Shown in pieces: positions 43,025-50,686 of a stretch of DNA of 64,000 bases. This DNA comes from Rugosimonospora sp036494675 (GTDB lineage Bacteria; Actinomycetota; Actinomycetes; Mycobacteriales; Micromonosporaceae), in contig DASXOA010000435.1 of assembly GCA_036494675.1 (NCBI GenBank), positions 29,995 through 93,994 on the forward strand, in the 5' to 3' direction. A model generated the notes under the pieces. It saw nothing but the letters and a program-made list of their open reading frames with translations. It was not told where the DNA came from and did not search any database. A program made the translations under genes and the position numbers. Numbering within the stretch: position 1 is the stretch's first letter; each line of letters opens with the position of its first letter.

Positions 43025-44647
43025 TCAGCGCGCGACGGGGGCGGGTACCTGTGCCGCGTCCGGGGTTCCGGCGGGTCCGCCGGGCCCGGCGAGTTCCCGC
43101 GCGAGGAACTCGCGCAGCGGCGCACGGTGCGCGAGCGGCCTGCTCCACTCGTTCTCCAGGTTCTCCGCGACGTGGTGCGTCGCGACCACCCGGCCGCCCC
43201 GGTGGTGCCGGACCACCGGGTGCAGGTAACTGGCGTCGTGCGCGTCGGCGGCCGCGTCCTGCGCGGTGCGCCGTACCGTGATGTCGAACGGGTCGACCTT
43301 GTCGTGGTCGGGCCCGTACTCCAGGGTCACGGCGAAGTACTCGTCGCCGAACACCCCCTGCGCCGCGTGGCTCACCGGAACCTCTTCGAGGTAGCGGGCC
43401 GGCCCGGCTGCCGCGACCACCACCAGATCGCCGAGCACACCGAACTGCTGCCACAGCGCCGAGGTGCGGTTGACCCGGTCGAGTACCGCGTCGGTCACCG
43501 CGTCCGGGTCGGCCGCGACCTCGCGGTGCGGCCAGGGCCGCTCGTGGTGGCGCTGGCGCAGGATGTGGTAGAGCGCCCGGACCGAGTAGCGGAACCCGTG
43601 GATGAATCCGCTGGTCGACTTCTTGAAGTCGCGTTGCTGCATCAGCGTACCGGCGAAGTACAGCCCGGGTACGTTGACCGACTCGTACGCCGGACTCAAC
43701 GCCGCGAACCGGTCGTTGTACATCAGGTCCGGCCGGCAGTCCTCGGCAAACGGGGATGCGTCGAAGCCGAACCCGGTGCACACGATGACCCGGTCGTACC
43801 ACAGCTCCTTGACCACCTCGTCGGCCCGGGAGAAGGAGAACCGCACCCGGTAGCGGTGCTCGACCCGTTCGATCGACAGCACGTTGCCGTCCAGGATCGC
43901 GTTCTGGGACTTGAGCTGGTACGTGTCCAGGAAGTTGTTGTTCACCGCGCGCAGGTGCCCGACGTAGTGCGTCTTCCACGCCAGCCGCAGCGATCCCGGC
44001 CCGGCCACGTGGATGACCGCGGCCGTCTCGATGAGGTTGTCCGCCGTCTCCAGCGCGGAGTTTCCCTTGCCCAGGATCAGCACCCGCGCGTCGGTGAAGT
44101 CGTCGGGATCCACCGACACCGTCGCGTACTGCTCCGCCGTCTCGATGCCGGGAATCGGCGGGACGTACGGCCGGCTGACGCCGGTCGCAATCACCAGCCG
44201 CCGGGTGCGCCACACCGCCCCGTCCTGGTCGGTGACCGCGAAGCCGTCCCCTTCGTCGCCGCCCGCGAGCCGGGTCACCCGCACCGCCCGGGTGCCGTAC
44301 CGGATCCGCAGATCGAGCGCCGCCGCGAAGTCGGCCAGGTACCGGACCATCTCGCCGGCCGGCGGGAAGTACCGCCCGGTGTACCGGGTGAACAGCAGGT
44401 CCGGGTCGTCGGTCAGCAGCGAGTTCCAGTCCATCCGCAGGTTCAGTTCGGCATCGTCGGTGCCGGTGTGCGGCTTGTTGATGGAGATGAGCGTGCGGTG
44501 CCGCGGGAACGTCGTGAAGAACGTGCCCGGCGCGTCCCCGGCCTCCAGGATCTGGTAGTCGTGACCGCCCTGCGCCAGCAGCGCGCCGAGCTGAAGCCCG
44601 GCCGGGCCGGCCCCGATGACCAGGTAGTCGAGAACTCCGTTGGACAC
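43025..44647 (-). CDS. FAD-dependent monooxygenase/oxidoreductase (FMO-like)
   Basis: The 540-residue protein has two nucleotide-binding motifs, FAD (DYLVIGAGPAGLQLG) at the start and NADPH (VLILGKGNSALETADN), as in flavin-containing monooxygenases, and a later ATG-type motif (VIVCTGFGFDASPF). The last 150 residues form an extra domain without known match. GTG 44647 follows CCGGAGGTCGGC; an ATG at 44674 is an alternative. It starts the three-gene oxidative operon, divergent from the AMP-ligase. Confidence 0.85.
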   Translation of the reverse strand: MSNGVLDYLVIGAGPAGLQLGALLAQGGHDYQILEAGDAPGTFFTTFPRHRTLISINKPHTGTDDAELNLRMDWNSLLTDDPDLLFTRYTGRYFPPAGEMVRYLADFAAALDLRIRYGTRAVRVTRLAGGDEGDGFAVTDQDGAVWRTRRLVIATGVSRPYVPPIPGIETAEQYATVSVDPDDFTDARVLILGKGNSALETADNLIETAAVIHVAGPGSLRLAWKTHYVGHLRAVNNNFLDTYQLKSQNAILDGNVLSIERVEHRYRVRFSFSRADEVVKELWYDRVIVCTGFGFDASPFAEDCRPDLMYNDRFAALSPAYESVNVPGLYFAGTLMQQRDFKKSTSGFIHGFRYSVRALYHILRQRHHERPWPHREVAADPDAVTDAVLDRVNRTSALWQQFGVLGDLVVVAAAGPARYLEEVPVSHAAQGVFGDEYFAVTLEYGPDHDKVDPFDITVRRTAQDAAADAHDASYLHPVVRHHRGGRVVATHHVAENLENEWSRPLAHRAPLREFLARELAGPGGPAGTPDAAQVPAPVAR

Positions 44648-44852
44648 GCCGACCTCCGGTACGCAACGACTCATGCCCGCCAGGGATGGACCTTCGCCAC
44701 TGATTCTCAGAACCACCTCAAAGCCGGGCGAGAAACCGGGGATCGTGCCAATGGCGGGCGATCCGGTTCCTGATGCCCCATTGCGGCCCAGCGCCGGAGC
44801 GCCGCAGAATGGTCGGGCCATTGACCGCCGTCGGGCAGTGAACGGGAGCGTG

Positions 44853-46418
44853 ATGCGCGCACAATCCGGACCGGCCTACCCGCAGGCCATCATCGACCTG
44901 TTGGAGAAGGCCGGGGATCGGCCCTGCTTCGAGCACGGCGGCCGGGTCGTCACCGCCGAGGAGACGCTCGCCACGATGCGGCGTCTGGCCGCTGCGATGC
45001 GCGAGGCCGGCATCGGGCCCGGCACCGGGGTCGCCATGCTGCCCGGCATCTCGCCCGAGGGCTTCGCCGCCATGTTCGCCGCGTACGCGCTGGGTGCGCG
45101 CGTCAGCGCGGTACGCCCCGGGCTCACCGCGGGGCAGTTCACCCACCTCCTCGCCGGTGGCGTCGACGCCATCGTGATCGGCCCCACCTCCGGGGGGCTC
45201 GACCTGCTCCCCGCGGCCGGCGGCATCCCGCGGTACTCGCTGGGCAGCCACCCCGGCGCCACCGACCTGCTCGCCGGCGGCGGGCCGGATCGGGACCGCA
45301 GCGACGAGCCGCTGGTGGCGGGGGGCCGGCCCGACGACATCGCCCGCATCACCTACACCAGCGGCAGCACTGGCCAGCCGAAGGGCTGCGCGATCACCTA
45401 CCGGGCGCTGGCCGCCGACTGGACCTGCGCTCCCGACCGGTGGACGCCGGCGATGGCCGAACTGGCCGGCGGTCTCGACCGTTGCCTGCTGTTCGGCACG
45501 CTGTCCAGTCCCGTCGTCATGAACTACGTGCTGCTCTGCCTGTTCCATGGCGGGGTGGCGGTGATTCCCGAGGAGTACCCGCAGCCGTTCTTCCCCGCCG
45601 TCGTCCAGCGCTACGCCATCACCGGCACCATCATGACGGTTCCCCGGCTGTACCAGATGCTCGACGTCCTGCGCGAGCACCCGGTCGACGTGAGCAGCCT
45701 GCGTTCGGTGATGGTGTCCGGCTCGACGCTGAACCCGCGCCGCCTGGCCGCCGCGACGCGGCGCCTCGGCCCGGCGGTCTTCCAGGCCTACGGTCAGTCC
45801 GAGGCGGGGTCGCTGACCCTGCTCACCCCGGACGACCTGCGCCGGCACGGTGAGACCGCGCTGTCCTCGGTCGGCCGGCCGCACCCCGAAGCGGAGGTGA
45901 GCGTCCGCGACGAGGACGACCGGCCGCTGCCCGCCGGGACGACCGGCGAGATCTACGTCCGGACGCCGTGGCAGACCTCGGGGTACTGGGGTGACCCGCA
46001 ACAGACCGCCGAGGTGTACGTCGACGGCTGGGTGCGCACCCGCGACCTGGGCCACCTGGACGCCGAGGGATTCCTGCACCTGACCGGCCGCACCCGTGAC
46101 ATCGTCATCGTCAACGCGATGGTCTACTACGCCGGCCCGATCGAGCAGGTGCTCGCCCTGCACCCGGACGTCGACCAGGCCTACGTCGTCGGCGTACCCG
46201 ACAAGCGCACCGGCGAGGCGGTGCACGCCCTCGTGCGGCCGGCCGCCGGACGCACCCCGCCGCGCGAGCAACTGGCCGCCCTCGTCCGCGACACGCTCGG
46301 CGACGGCAGCGTGCCGGGCATCATCACGTACATCCCCGAGGTGATCGTCGCGCCGAGCGGCAAGCCGGACAAGCGCGCGATGCTCGCCCGGTACGCCGCC
46401 CCGGGCGCTACGGCTTGA
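44853..46418 (+). CDS. AMP-dependent acyl/aryl-CoA ligase-like protein
   Basis: The 521-residue adenylate-forming enzyme has the P-loop ITYTSGSTGQPKG, the core AYGQSEAG, the hinge region LTGRTRDIVIVNAMVYYAGP and the catalytic Lys near the end (PSGKPDKRAM). It activates a carboxylic acid as AMP or CoA ester. ATG 44853 follows ACGGGAGCG; GTG at 44850 or 44838 is possible. It is divergent from the P450/FMN/FAD operon, separated by 205 bases with only a weak promoter (TTGCGG 44781, CAGAAT 44805). The substrate is likely an aromatic acid tied to those oxidases. Confidence 0.88.
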   Translation: MRAQSGPAYPQAIIDLLEKAGDRPCFEHGGRVVTAEETLATMRRLAAAMREAGIGPGTGVAMLPGISPEGFAAMFAAYALGARVSAVRPGLTAGQFTHLLAGGVDAIVIGPTSGGLDLLPAAGGIPRYSLGSHPGATDLLAGGGPDRDRSDEPLVAGGRPDDIARITYTSGSTGQPKGCAITYRALAADWTCAPDRWTPAMAELAGGLDRCLLFGTLSSPVVMNYVLLCLFHGGVAVIPEEYPQPFFPAVVQRYAITGTIMTVPRLYQMLDVLREHPVDVSSLRSVMVSGSTLNPRRLAAATRRLGPAVFQAYGQSEAGSLTLLTPDDLRRHGETALSSVGRPHPEAEVSVRDEDDRPLPAGTTGEIYVRTPWQTSGYWGDPQQTAEVYVDGWVRTRDLGHLDAEGFLHLTGRTRDIVIVNAMVYYAGPIEQVLALHPDVDQAYVVGVPDKRTGEAVHALVRPAAGRTPPREQLAALVRDTLGDGSVPGIITYIPEVIVAPSGKPDKRAMLARYAAPGATA

Positions 46419-46752
46419 CCGCGATGCCGCCGTACATGTGTACGTGGGCGTCGTCGACCGCGCTCGCCGCGTCGTCGGGGTGCCAGTGGTTGACGAGGAC
46501 CACCCCGGGATCGAGCAGGTCCAGCCCCGTGAGGAGCGCCTCGACCTCGGCCCGGTCGCGCGCCTTGCACGGGATCCCGTTGGCGTTGTAGGCCGCCACT
46601 CCCCGAATGACCTCGTCCGGCGCGCTGTCGGCGGTGACGATCGGCAGCGCTACGACGCTCCCCGAGGCGAGCGGCCGCACCAGCCGCTCGACGATCTGGT
46701 GCGCCTCTCGTTCGTCGAGGATGAACTGGAGAATCCCCGCCGCTCGGACCAT
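46408..46752 (-). pseudogene. C-terminal fragment of a SAM-dependent methyltransferase (SAV2177/DUF574 type)
   Basis: About 115 residues with VRAAGILQFILDE, RLVRPLASGSVVALPIVTADS and GLDLLDPGVVLVNHWHPDD match the C-terminal half of actinobacterial S-adenosyl methyltransferases of the SAV2177/DUF574 type. The N-terminal SAM-binding half (about 150 residues) is absent: the frame meets a TAG a few codons upstream of 46752 and no relic in other frames was recognised. The stop overlaps the AMP-ligase end. It is best read as a truncated gene, and marks a recombination edge between the metabolic cluster and the PadR operon. Confidence 0.7.
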
Positions 46753-46925
46753 CGGGTCGCAAACGCCTGGACGACCGCAAGGTTCCGACGCCTACGCATC
46801 CGCTGGGAAATCCGCGACGACATCCACGAAGTCGGGCACTCAGGTGCCAGGGGCCACAGAAGCGATTCGAATCTCTTCCATAGTCGTGCTCGCGCCCTGC
46901 TGGTCACAGTTCACTACTCGGTGAT

Positions 46926-46940
46926 ACCGTATACCGGTAC
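46926..46940 (+). promoter_or_regulatory. PadR operator-like inverted repeat
   Basis: TACCG-TATAC-CGGTA (46926-46940) is a perfect five-base inverted repeat around a TATAC core, 41 bases before the PadR start. Just outside, ACTCGGTGATAC and ACTCGGTGGTAC repeat directly. PadR proteins commonly autoregulate from sites of this kind, and the TATAC could be part of the -10. Confidence 0.5.
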
Positions 46941-46981
46941 TCGGTGGTACGCAGTACTAGGAGGACCGAAGGGAACCCGCG

Positions 46982-47308
46982 ATGGACGACCTGACGGAGA
47001 TGCTGAAGGGCACGCTTGAGGGCTGCGTGCTTGAAATCATCGCCAGCGAGGAGACCTACGGGTACGCCATCACGCGCCGGCTGAACGAGCTCGGCTTCGC
47101 CGACGTCATCGAGGGGACGGTCTACACCATCTTGCTGCGACTGGAGAAGAACGGGCTCGTCCAGGTGACGAAACGACCATCCGGGATGGGTCCGCCGCGC
47201 AAGTTCTATGCGCTCAACGACGCGGGACGCGAAGAACTCGCGACGTTCTGGACGAAATGGGAGTACCTCTCATCACGAATCGACCAGCTTAAGGAGGGTG
47301 GGAGATGA
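46982..47308 (+). CDS. PadR-family transcriptional regulator
   Basis: A 108-residue PadR protein with winged helix (CVLEIIASEETYGYAITRRL, GTVYTILLRLEKNGLV, PPRKFYALNDAGREEL). It lacks a long C-terminal domain, so it is of the short (subfamily 2) type. It is followed by two DUF1048 genes with ATGA coupling, a well-known actinobacterial and firmicute triad, and is the likely repressor of the unit. Confidence 0.92.
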   Translation: MDDLTEMLKGTLEGCVLEIIASEETYGYAITRRLNELGFADVIEGTVYTILLRLEKNGLVQVTKRPSGMGPPRKFYALNDAGREELATFWTKWEYLSSRIDQLKEGGR

Positions 47309-47661
47309 ACTTCTGGGAGACCATTACGGGCAGCGATCTCACCAGGGAATGGAAGGCGTTCGAAGCCCGGGCCGAGGCATTGCCGGCCGACTACCGGGCG
47401 GCGTGGGAACAGATCGAGGCTCACCTCTTCCCCTACGCGGGCTTCACCGGTCGCAACCTGATGCCGATCCTCGACGGCGCTCTGGGGCTGCTCGAAGAAA
47501 CAGCGGCGGACGGGCAGAGCATTCACGAGGTGCTGGGCGACGACATCAAGGGCTTCTGCGCGGCGCTGGCCGGCGGAGAAGGGGCTCGGAGCTATCGCGA
47601 CCGGTGGCGCGAGCAGTTGAACAGGAACGTCGCACGGAAATTGGGCCGGCTAGGAGGCTGA
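47305..47661 (+). CDS. DUF1048 protein, first copy
   Basis: A small 118-residue helical protein, almost certainly DUF1048 (LPADYRAAWEQIEAHLF, then LLEETAADGQSIHEVLGDDI and KGFCAALAGGEG). ATG 47305 overlaps the padR stop and follows AAGGAGGGTGGG. The family has no established function; members travel with PadR regulators and often membrane transporters. Confidence 0.85.
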   Translation: MNFWETITGSDLTREWKAFEARAEALPADYRAAWEQIEAHLFPYAGFTGRNLMPILDGALGLLEETAADGQSIHEVLGDDIKGFCAALAGGEGARSYRDRWREQLNRNVARKLGRLGG

Positions 47662-47662
47662 C

Positions 47663-47989
47663 ATGGGCATCCAAGACATCATCGAGGGCAAGAAGCAGTG
47701 GCGGGCGCACATGGCGCGGGTCAAGGCGCTCCCGCCGGACTACCAGATCGTCTACAAGGAGATGCAGAGGTACTTCTTCAAGGTAGGACCGATCGACTTG
47801 CCTGACGGGCGCCTGCTCTCAGGGATTGTCGATTTCTTCGAGGAGGGCGTCGCGGCCGGCAAGGGAGTCTTGGAACTCATCGGCAACGACGTCGCGGCCT
47901 TCTGCGACGACCTGATCAAGGACTCGCGCACCTACGCGGACATCTATCAGGAGTCCATCGGCGGGGAACCCGGCACGGCCGAGAAGTAA
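47663..47989 (+). CDS. DUF1048 protein, second copy
   Basis: A 108-residue paralogue of the preceding protein (LPPDYQIVYKEMQRYFFK, FFEEGVAAGKGVLELIGNDV, AAFCDDLIKDS). The pair forms an operon with padR. The two may make a heteromer. No terminator with strong stem was found between this gene and 48201; the interval 47990-48200 has no credible gene. Confidence 0.85.
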   Translation: MGIQDIIEGKKQWRAHMARVKALPPDYQIVYKEMQRYFFKVGPIDLPDGRLLSGIVDFFEEGVAAGKGVLELIGNDVAAFCDDLIKDSRTYADIYQESIGGEPGTAEK

Positions 47990-48200
47990 CACCCGTCGTC
48001 GTCGTGCTGGACCGGGCCTTGGAGTTGTCCGCCTTCTTTGATCTGGCGCCACTGGTGAGGGCCTTGGGGTCGCGCAGGATGGTGCGGTTACCTCTGCTCG
48101 TACCTCAAGGCCCGTCCGCGGTCAGCGCGCCGCGCCGCCACGACGATCGATCAATCCCGGCATCTTGGCCCTTATCCAACGGGCAGTTAGGAGTATTAAT

Positions 48201-49049
48201 CTAAGTGGTGTGCAGGCCGGCCATCGCACGGTGAATCAGGTCGCGCGCAGGTTGCCCGTGTACCGCTGATCGTTGGAGCAGCTCGAACGCCCTGCCGTAC
48301 ACCTCGACCTCACGCGGCTGGGTGATGTCCAGCCCCGCCGACACTCCCTCGGTCTGTACCCGGTCCTCGTCGAAGATCCAGAAGCTGCCTTGGGTGAGAC
48401 AGTACCGCTCGCCGTTCGCCCGGATGATGCCCACGCTCACGCGCGGCAGGGACATGACCGCCAGCAGCCGGTCGAGTTGGCCGAGCATCACCTCGGCGTC
48501 ACCGACCCGAGTGCGCAGCGTCTGTTCCTCCAGCACGAAGGCGAACCGCCGGTCGCCGCTGTAGAGCACCCGCTGCCGCTCCATCCGTGCCGCCACCGCT
48601 TCGTCGATGTCGTGGGGCAGGTGCAGGAACTCCGCCCAGAACCTCAAGATGGCGGCGGCGTACTCGGCGGTCTGGAACAGCCCCGGTAGAACCGTGTTCT
48701 CGTAGCCGCGGAACAGCTTGGTGCGGTTGTACAGCGGGACCGAGGCGATCTGCGACCGCTTCAGGCCCGCGCGCAACTGTCGATGCCACTCGATGTACAT
48801 CGACTCGATGGCCCGCGCCGTCGCGATGAGGTCGGGCACCTGGTCGACGGCGTCGCAGGCCCGGCACCACTCGCGGATGTCTTCTTCGCTGGGGTTCTGG
48901 GCGCCGTGTTCCAGCTTGCTGACCTTGGTGAAGTGCCAACCGCACTGCGCGGCGAGAGCCCGCGCCGTGAGGTCAGCGTCCTTGCGGACCTCACGGAGAC
49001 GAACTCCCAGGGCCTGGCGCGCCTGCTGAACGGGACTGGTCGAGGTCAC
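48201..49049 (-). CDS. XRE-family regulator with DUF5753 domain
   Basis: The 282-residue protein has an N-terminal HTH (LTARALAAQCGWHFTKVSKL) and a C-terminal DUF5753 region (YENTVLPGLFQTAEYAAAIL, FVLEEQTLRTRVG, LPRVSVGIIRANGERY). Such proteins are abundant in Streptomyces-like genomes and often pair with small DUF397 or other genes. GTG 49049 overlaps the stop of the DUF6879 gene by four bases. Function unknown. Confidence 0.88.
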   Translation of the reverse strand: MTSTSPVQQARQALGVRLREVRKDADLTARALAAQCGWHFTKVSKLEHGAQNPSEEDIREWCRACDAVDQVPDLIATARAIESMYIEWHRQLRAGLKRSQIASVPLYNRTKLFRGYENTVLPGLFQTAEYAAAILRFWAEFLHLPHDIDEAVAARMERQRVLYSGDRRFAFVLEEQTLRTRVGDAEVMLGQLDRLLAVMSLPRVSVGIIRANGERYCLTQGSFWIFDEDRVQTEGVSAGLDITQPREVEVYGRAFELLQRSAVHGQPARDLIHRAMAGLHTT

Positions 49050-49576
49050 GCGGGCTTGTACTCGCGGTGTGGAACGGCGATCGCCCAGGCAGCCTCGAAC
49101 GCCATCCTGCATGCCCGCACGATCGCCGGGTCGGTTGTGAGCTCGTGGCCCAGCACCTCGCCGTTGCCGGAAAGATGGGTAAAGGTGACCGTCTCATCGT
49201 CGAACAGCCAGAAATCGTTTCCCGGCAACAGCAACGTCGACACGCGCCGCCGAGGCAGCCAGCGCACGTCCTCACCGGCCTCGACCAGTTTGGCGGCGTC
49301 AAGCCACTCGAAGCGGATGTAGTCCGTGACCGGCTCGGAAACGATGCGCAGCCGACGCAGCGTCTTTCCGGCTGCGCGGCCAGCGGACATCAGGTCGACC
49401 CAGGGCCGCCACCACGCCGCCTCGGCGACCGGGTCGAGCGGCTCACCACGCACCCAGGCACCGAACCGGTCGCGCTCGACGTCCGTGGCGTAGACGTCAC
49501 GCATCTCCAGGTGCAGCGCCTCGCGACGGTACGACGCGAGGAAGTGGTCGCGTTGGACTTCTGAGATTGGCTCCAA
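49046..49576 (-). CDS. DUF6879-like protein
   Basis: A 176-residue protein (LRIVSEPVTDYIRFEWLDAA, VRWLPRRRVSTLLLPGNDFW, LFDDETVTFTHLSGNGE) fitting the DUF6879 family, which occurs next to XRE/DUF5753 regulators. It begins with TTG at 49576, after TGAGG; no ATG or GTG fits nearby. It is between a hypothetical protein and the regulator in a three-gene operon. Its role is unknown. Confidence 0.8.
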   Translation of the reverse strand: MEPISEVQRDHFLASYRREALHLEMRDVYATDVERDRFGAWVRGEPLDPVAEAAWWRPWVDLMSAGRAAGKTLRRLRIVSEPVTDYIRFEWLDAAKLVEAGEDVRWLPRRRVSTLLLPGNDFWLFDDETVTFTHLSGNGEVLGHELTTDPAIVRACRMAFEAAWAIAVPHREYKPA

Positions 49577-49580
49577 GACC

Positions 49581-49958
49581 TCAGGCTCCGGCGACCAGCG
49601 CCAGCATGGCCGGCTTGGAGACGGCGATGCAGGTTTCGTGGCCGGGGATGCTCATCTGGCCCAAGGCTTCCGCGTCCGTCACCCGCGGCCCTTGAACGAT
49701 GTAATTGCCGTTCTCCTTGACGTGGACGATCGGCCAGATCACGTTGCCCACCTCCCCGTCGACGCCGTCCTTGGCCAAGTGCGAGAGCAGCCGGGCCGGT
49801 ACCTCGACGAGGGTCTCGTCCTCCGCGATGTTCAGTCCGGCCAGGGTGACGGCATCGGTCACGATCCACCCCTGCACGATGTACGAATCCTCGCCCGTGG
49901 CGTACAGCGTTGGGGAGTTGGTGGGCGTTGAGTCTTTGCCGAGAAACCGCAGCTTCAC
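49581..49958 (-). CDS. Conserved hypothetical protein of the XRE/DUF6879 set
   Basis: The 125-residue product starts with GTG after AGGAGCGAGACG. It opens with KLRFLGKDS and has repeated ThrAsp-Ala blocks (GEDSYIVQGWIVTDAVTL, NGNYIVQGPRVTDAEALG), suggesting two related beta modules. It precedes the DUF6879 gene by four bases. Such trios (hypothetical, DUF6879, XRE) are frequent in actinomycetes. No function can be given. Confidence 0.75.
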   Translation of the reverse strand: MKLRFLGKDSTPTNSPTLYATGEDSYIVQGWIVTDAVTLAGLNIAEDETLVEVPARLLSHLAKDGVDGEVGNVIWPIVHVKENGNYIVQGPRVTDAEALGQMSIPGHETCIAVSKPAMLALVAGA

Positions 49959-50224
49959 CGTCTCGCTCCTGTCTGAGTGGTTGCCAGAGGTTGTGCCGAG
50001 TGAGTCCAGCATCCGGCGGACTGAGCAACACGTCAAGGCCAGTTGCGGGCCATGGCGCCGGACGCCAGAACTGCTTGTAGTGCTCAGGCTTCAACCTCCG
50101 GCAACGTCAGAGAATCTTGGCGCAACATGGTGCAACTCGATAGTCCGCAGTGACAGCAGCGCCCTAACGTCGCGGCAGTGACCTCCGGGCATGTGTTGAT
50201 CCGGTGAGCAGACGAGGGGTGGGT

Positions 50225-50641
50225 ATGGACACCACGTCGACAATGAGCCGCAATGGGCTACGGCGCGTGGCCCAGCTGGAGCGGGAAGTGGAGTCGCTGC
50301 GGCTTCGAGCCGCAATCAACAGGATCCTGGGGCGCGACGTTAGCGCCTGGGTGAACAATGACGATTCCCATCTGGACCTCATCCTGGAGGACGTGGCGCA
50401 GCAGTGGTTGGCGCGGAAGGACAGTGATCCACCGGTACTCGACGGTCCGTACGGCTTTTGGAGCCGGTACGCCAACCATGTGGAATGGGCACCGCCCGAG
50501 AGCGGTAACGAGTACCGCGCGGAGTTCTGCCCTGCCCGCGAAGACGATCCCTTCGACACCGACGACTACTTCCGTTCCGTGTGGGCAGCACACGTAGCCG
50601 AGCTGCGAGCGCTGACCGAGGGCCCAGAGACGATGGCATGA
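50225..50641 (+). CDS. Hypothetical protein
   Basis: A 138-residue protein with a helical start (RVAQLEREVESLRLRAAINR; possible coiled coil) and a polar, Asp-rich middle. ATG 50225 follows ACGAGGGGTGGGT. It is divergent from the DUF6879 operon. No family recognised; it has base composition lower in GC than its neighbours, in line with a laterally moved small gene. The region 49959-50224 in between has no gene that can be supported. Confidence 0.5.
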   Translation: MDTTSTMSRNGLRRVAQLEREVESLRLRAAINRILGRDVSAWVNNDDSHLDLILEDVAQQWLARKDSDPPVLDGPYGFWSRYANHVEWAPPESGNEYRAEFCPAREDDPFDTDDYFRSVWAAHVAELRALTEGPETMA

Positions 50642-50686
50642 CGGACGATGTCGGCAGCCCTTTCATCCGAGCCCTTCCGGGCCGGG

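Noticed and set aside
48004..48204. 66-codon frame after the DUF1048 pair
   Set aside because: No ribosome site, no family pattern, ends in an AT-rich stretch; probably chance.
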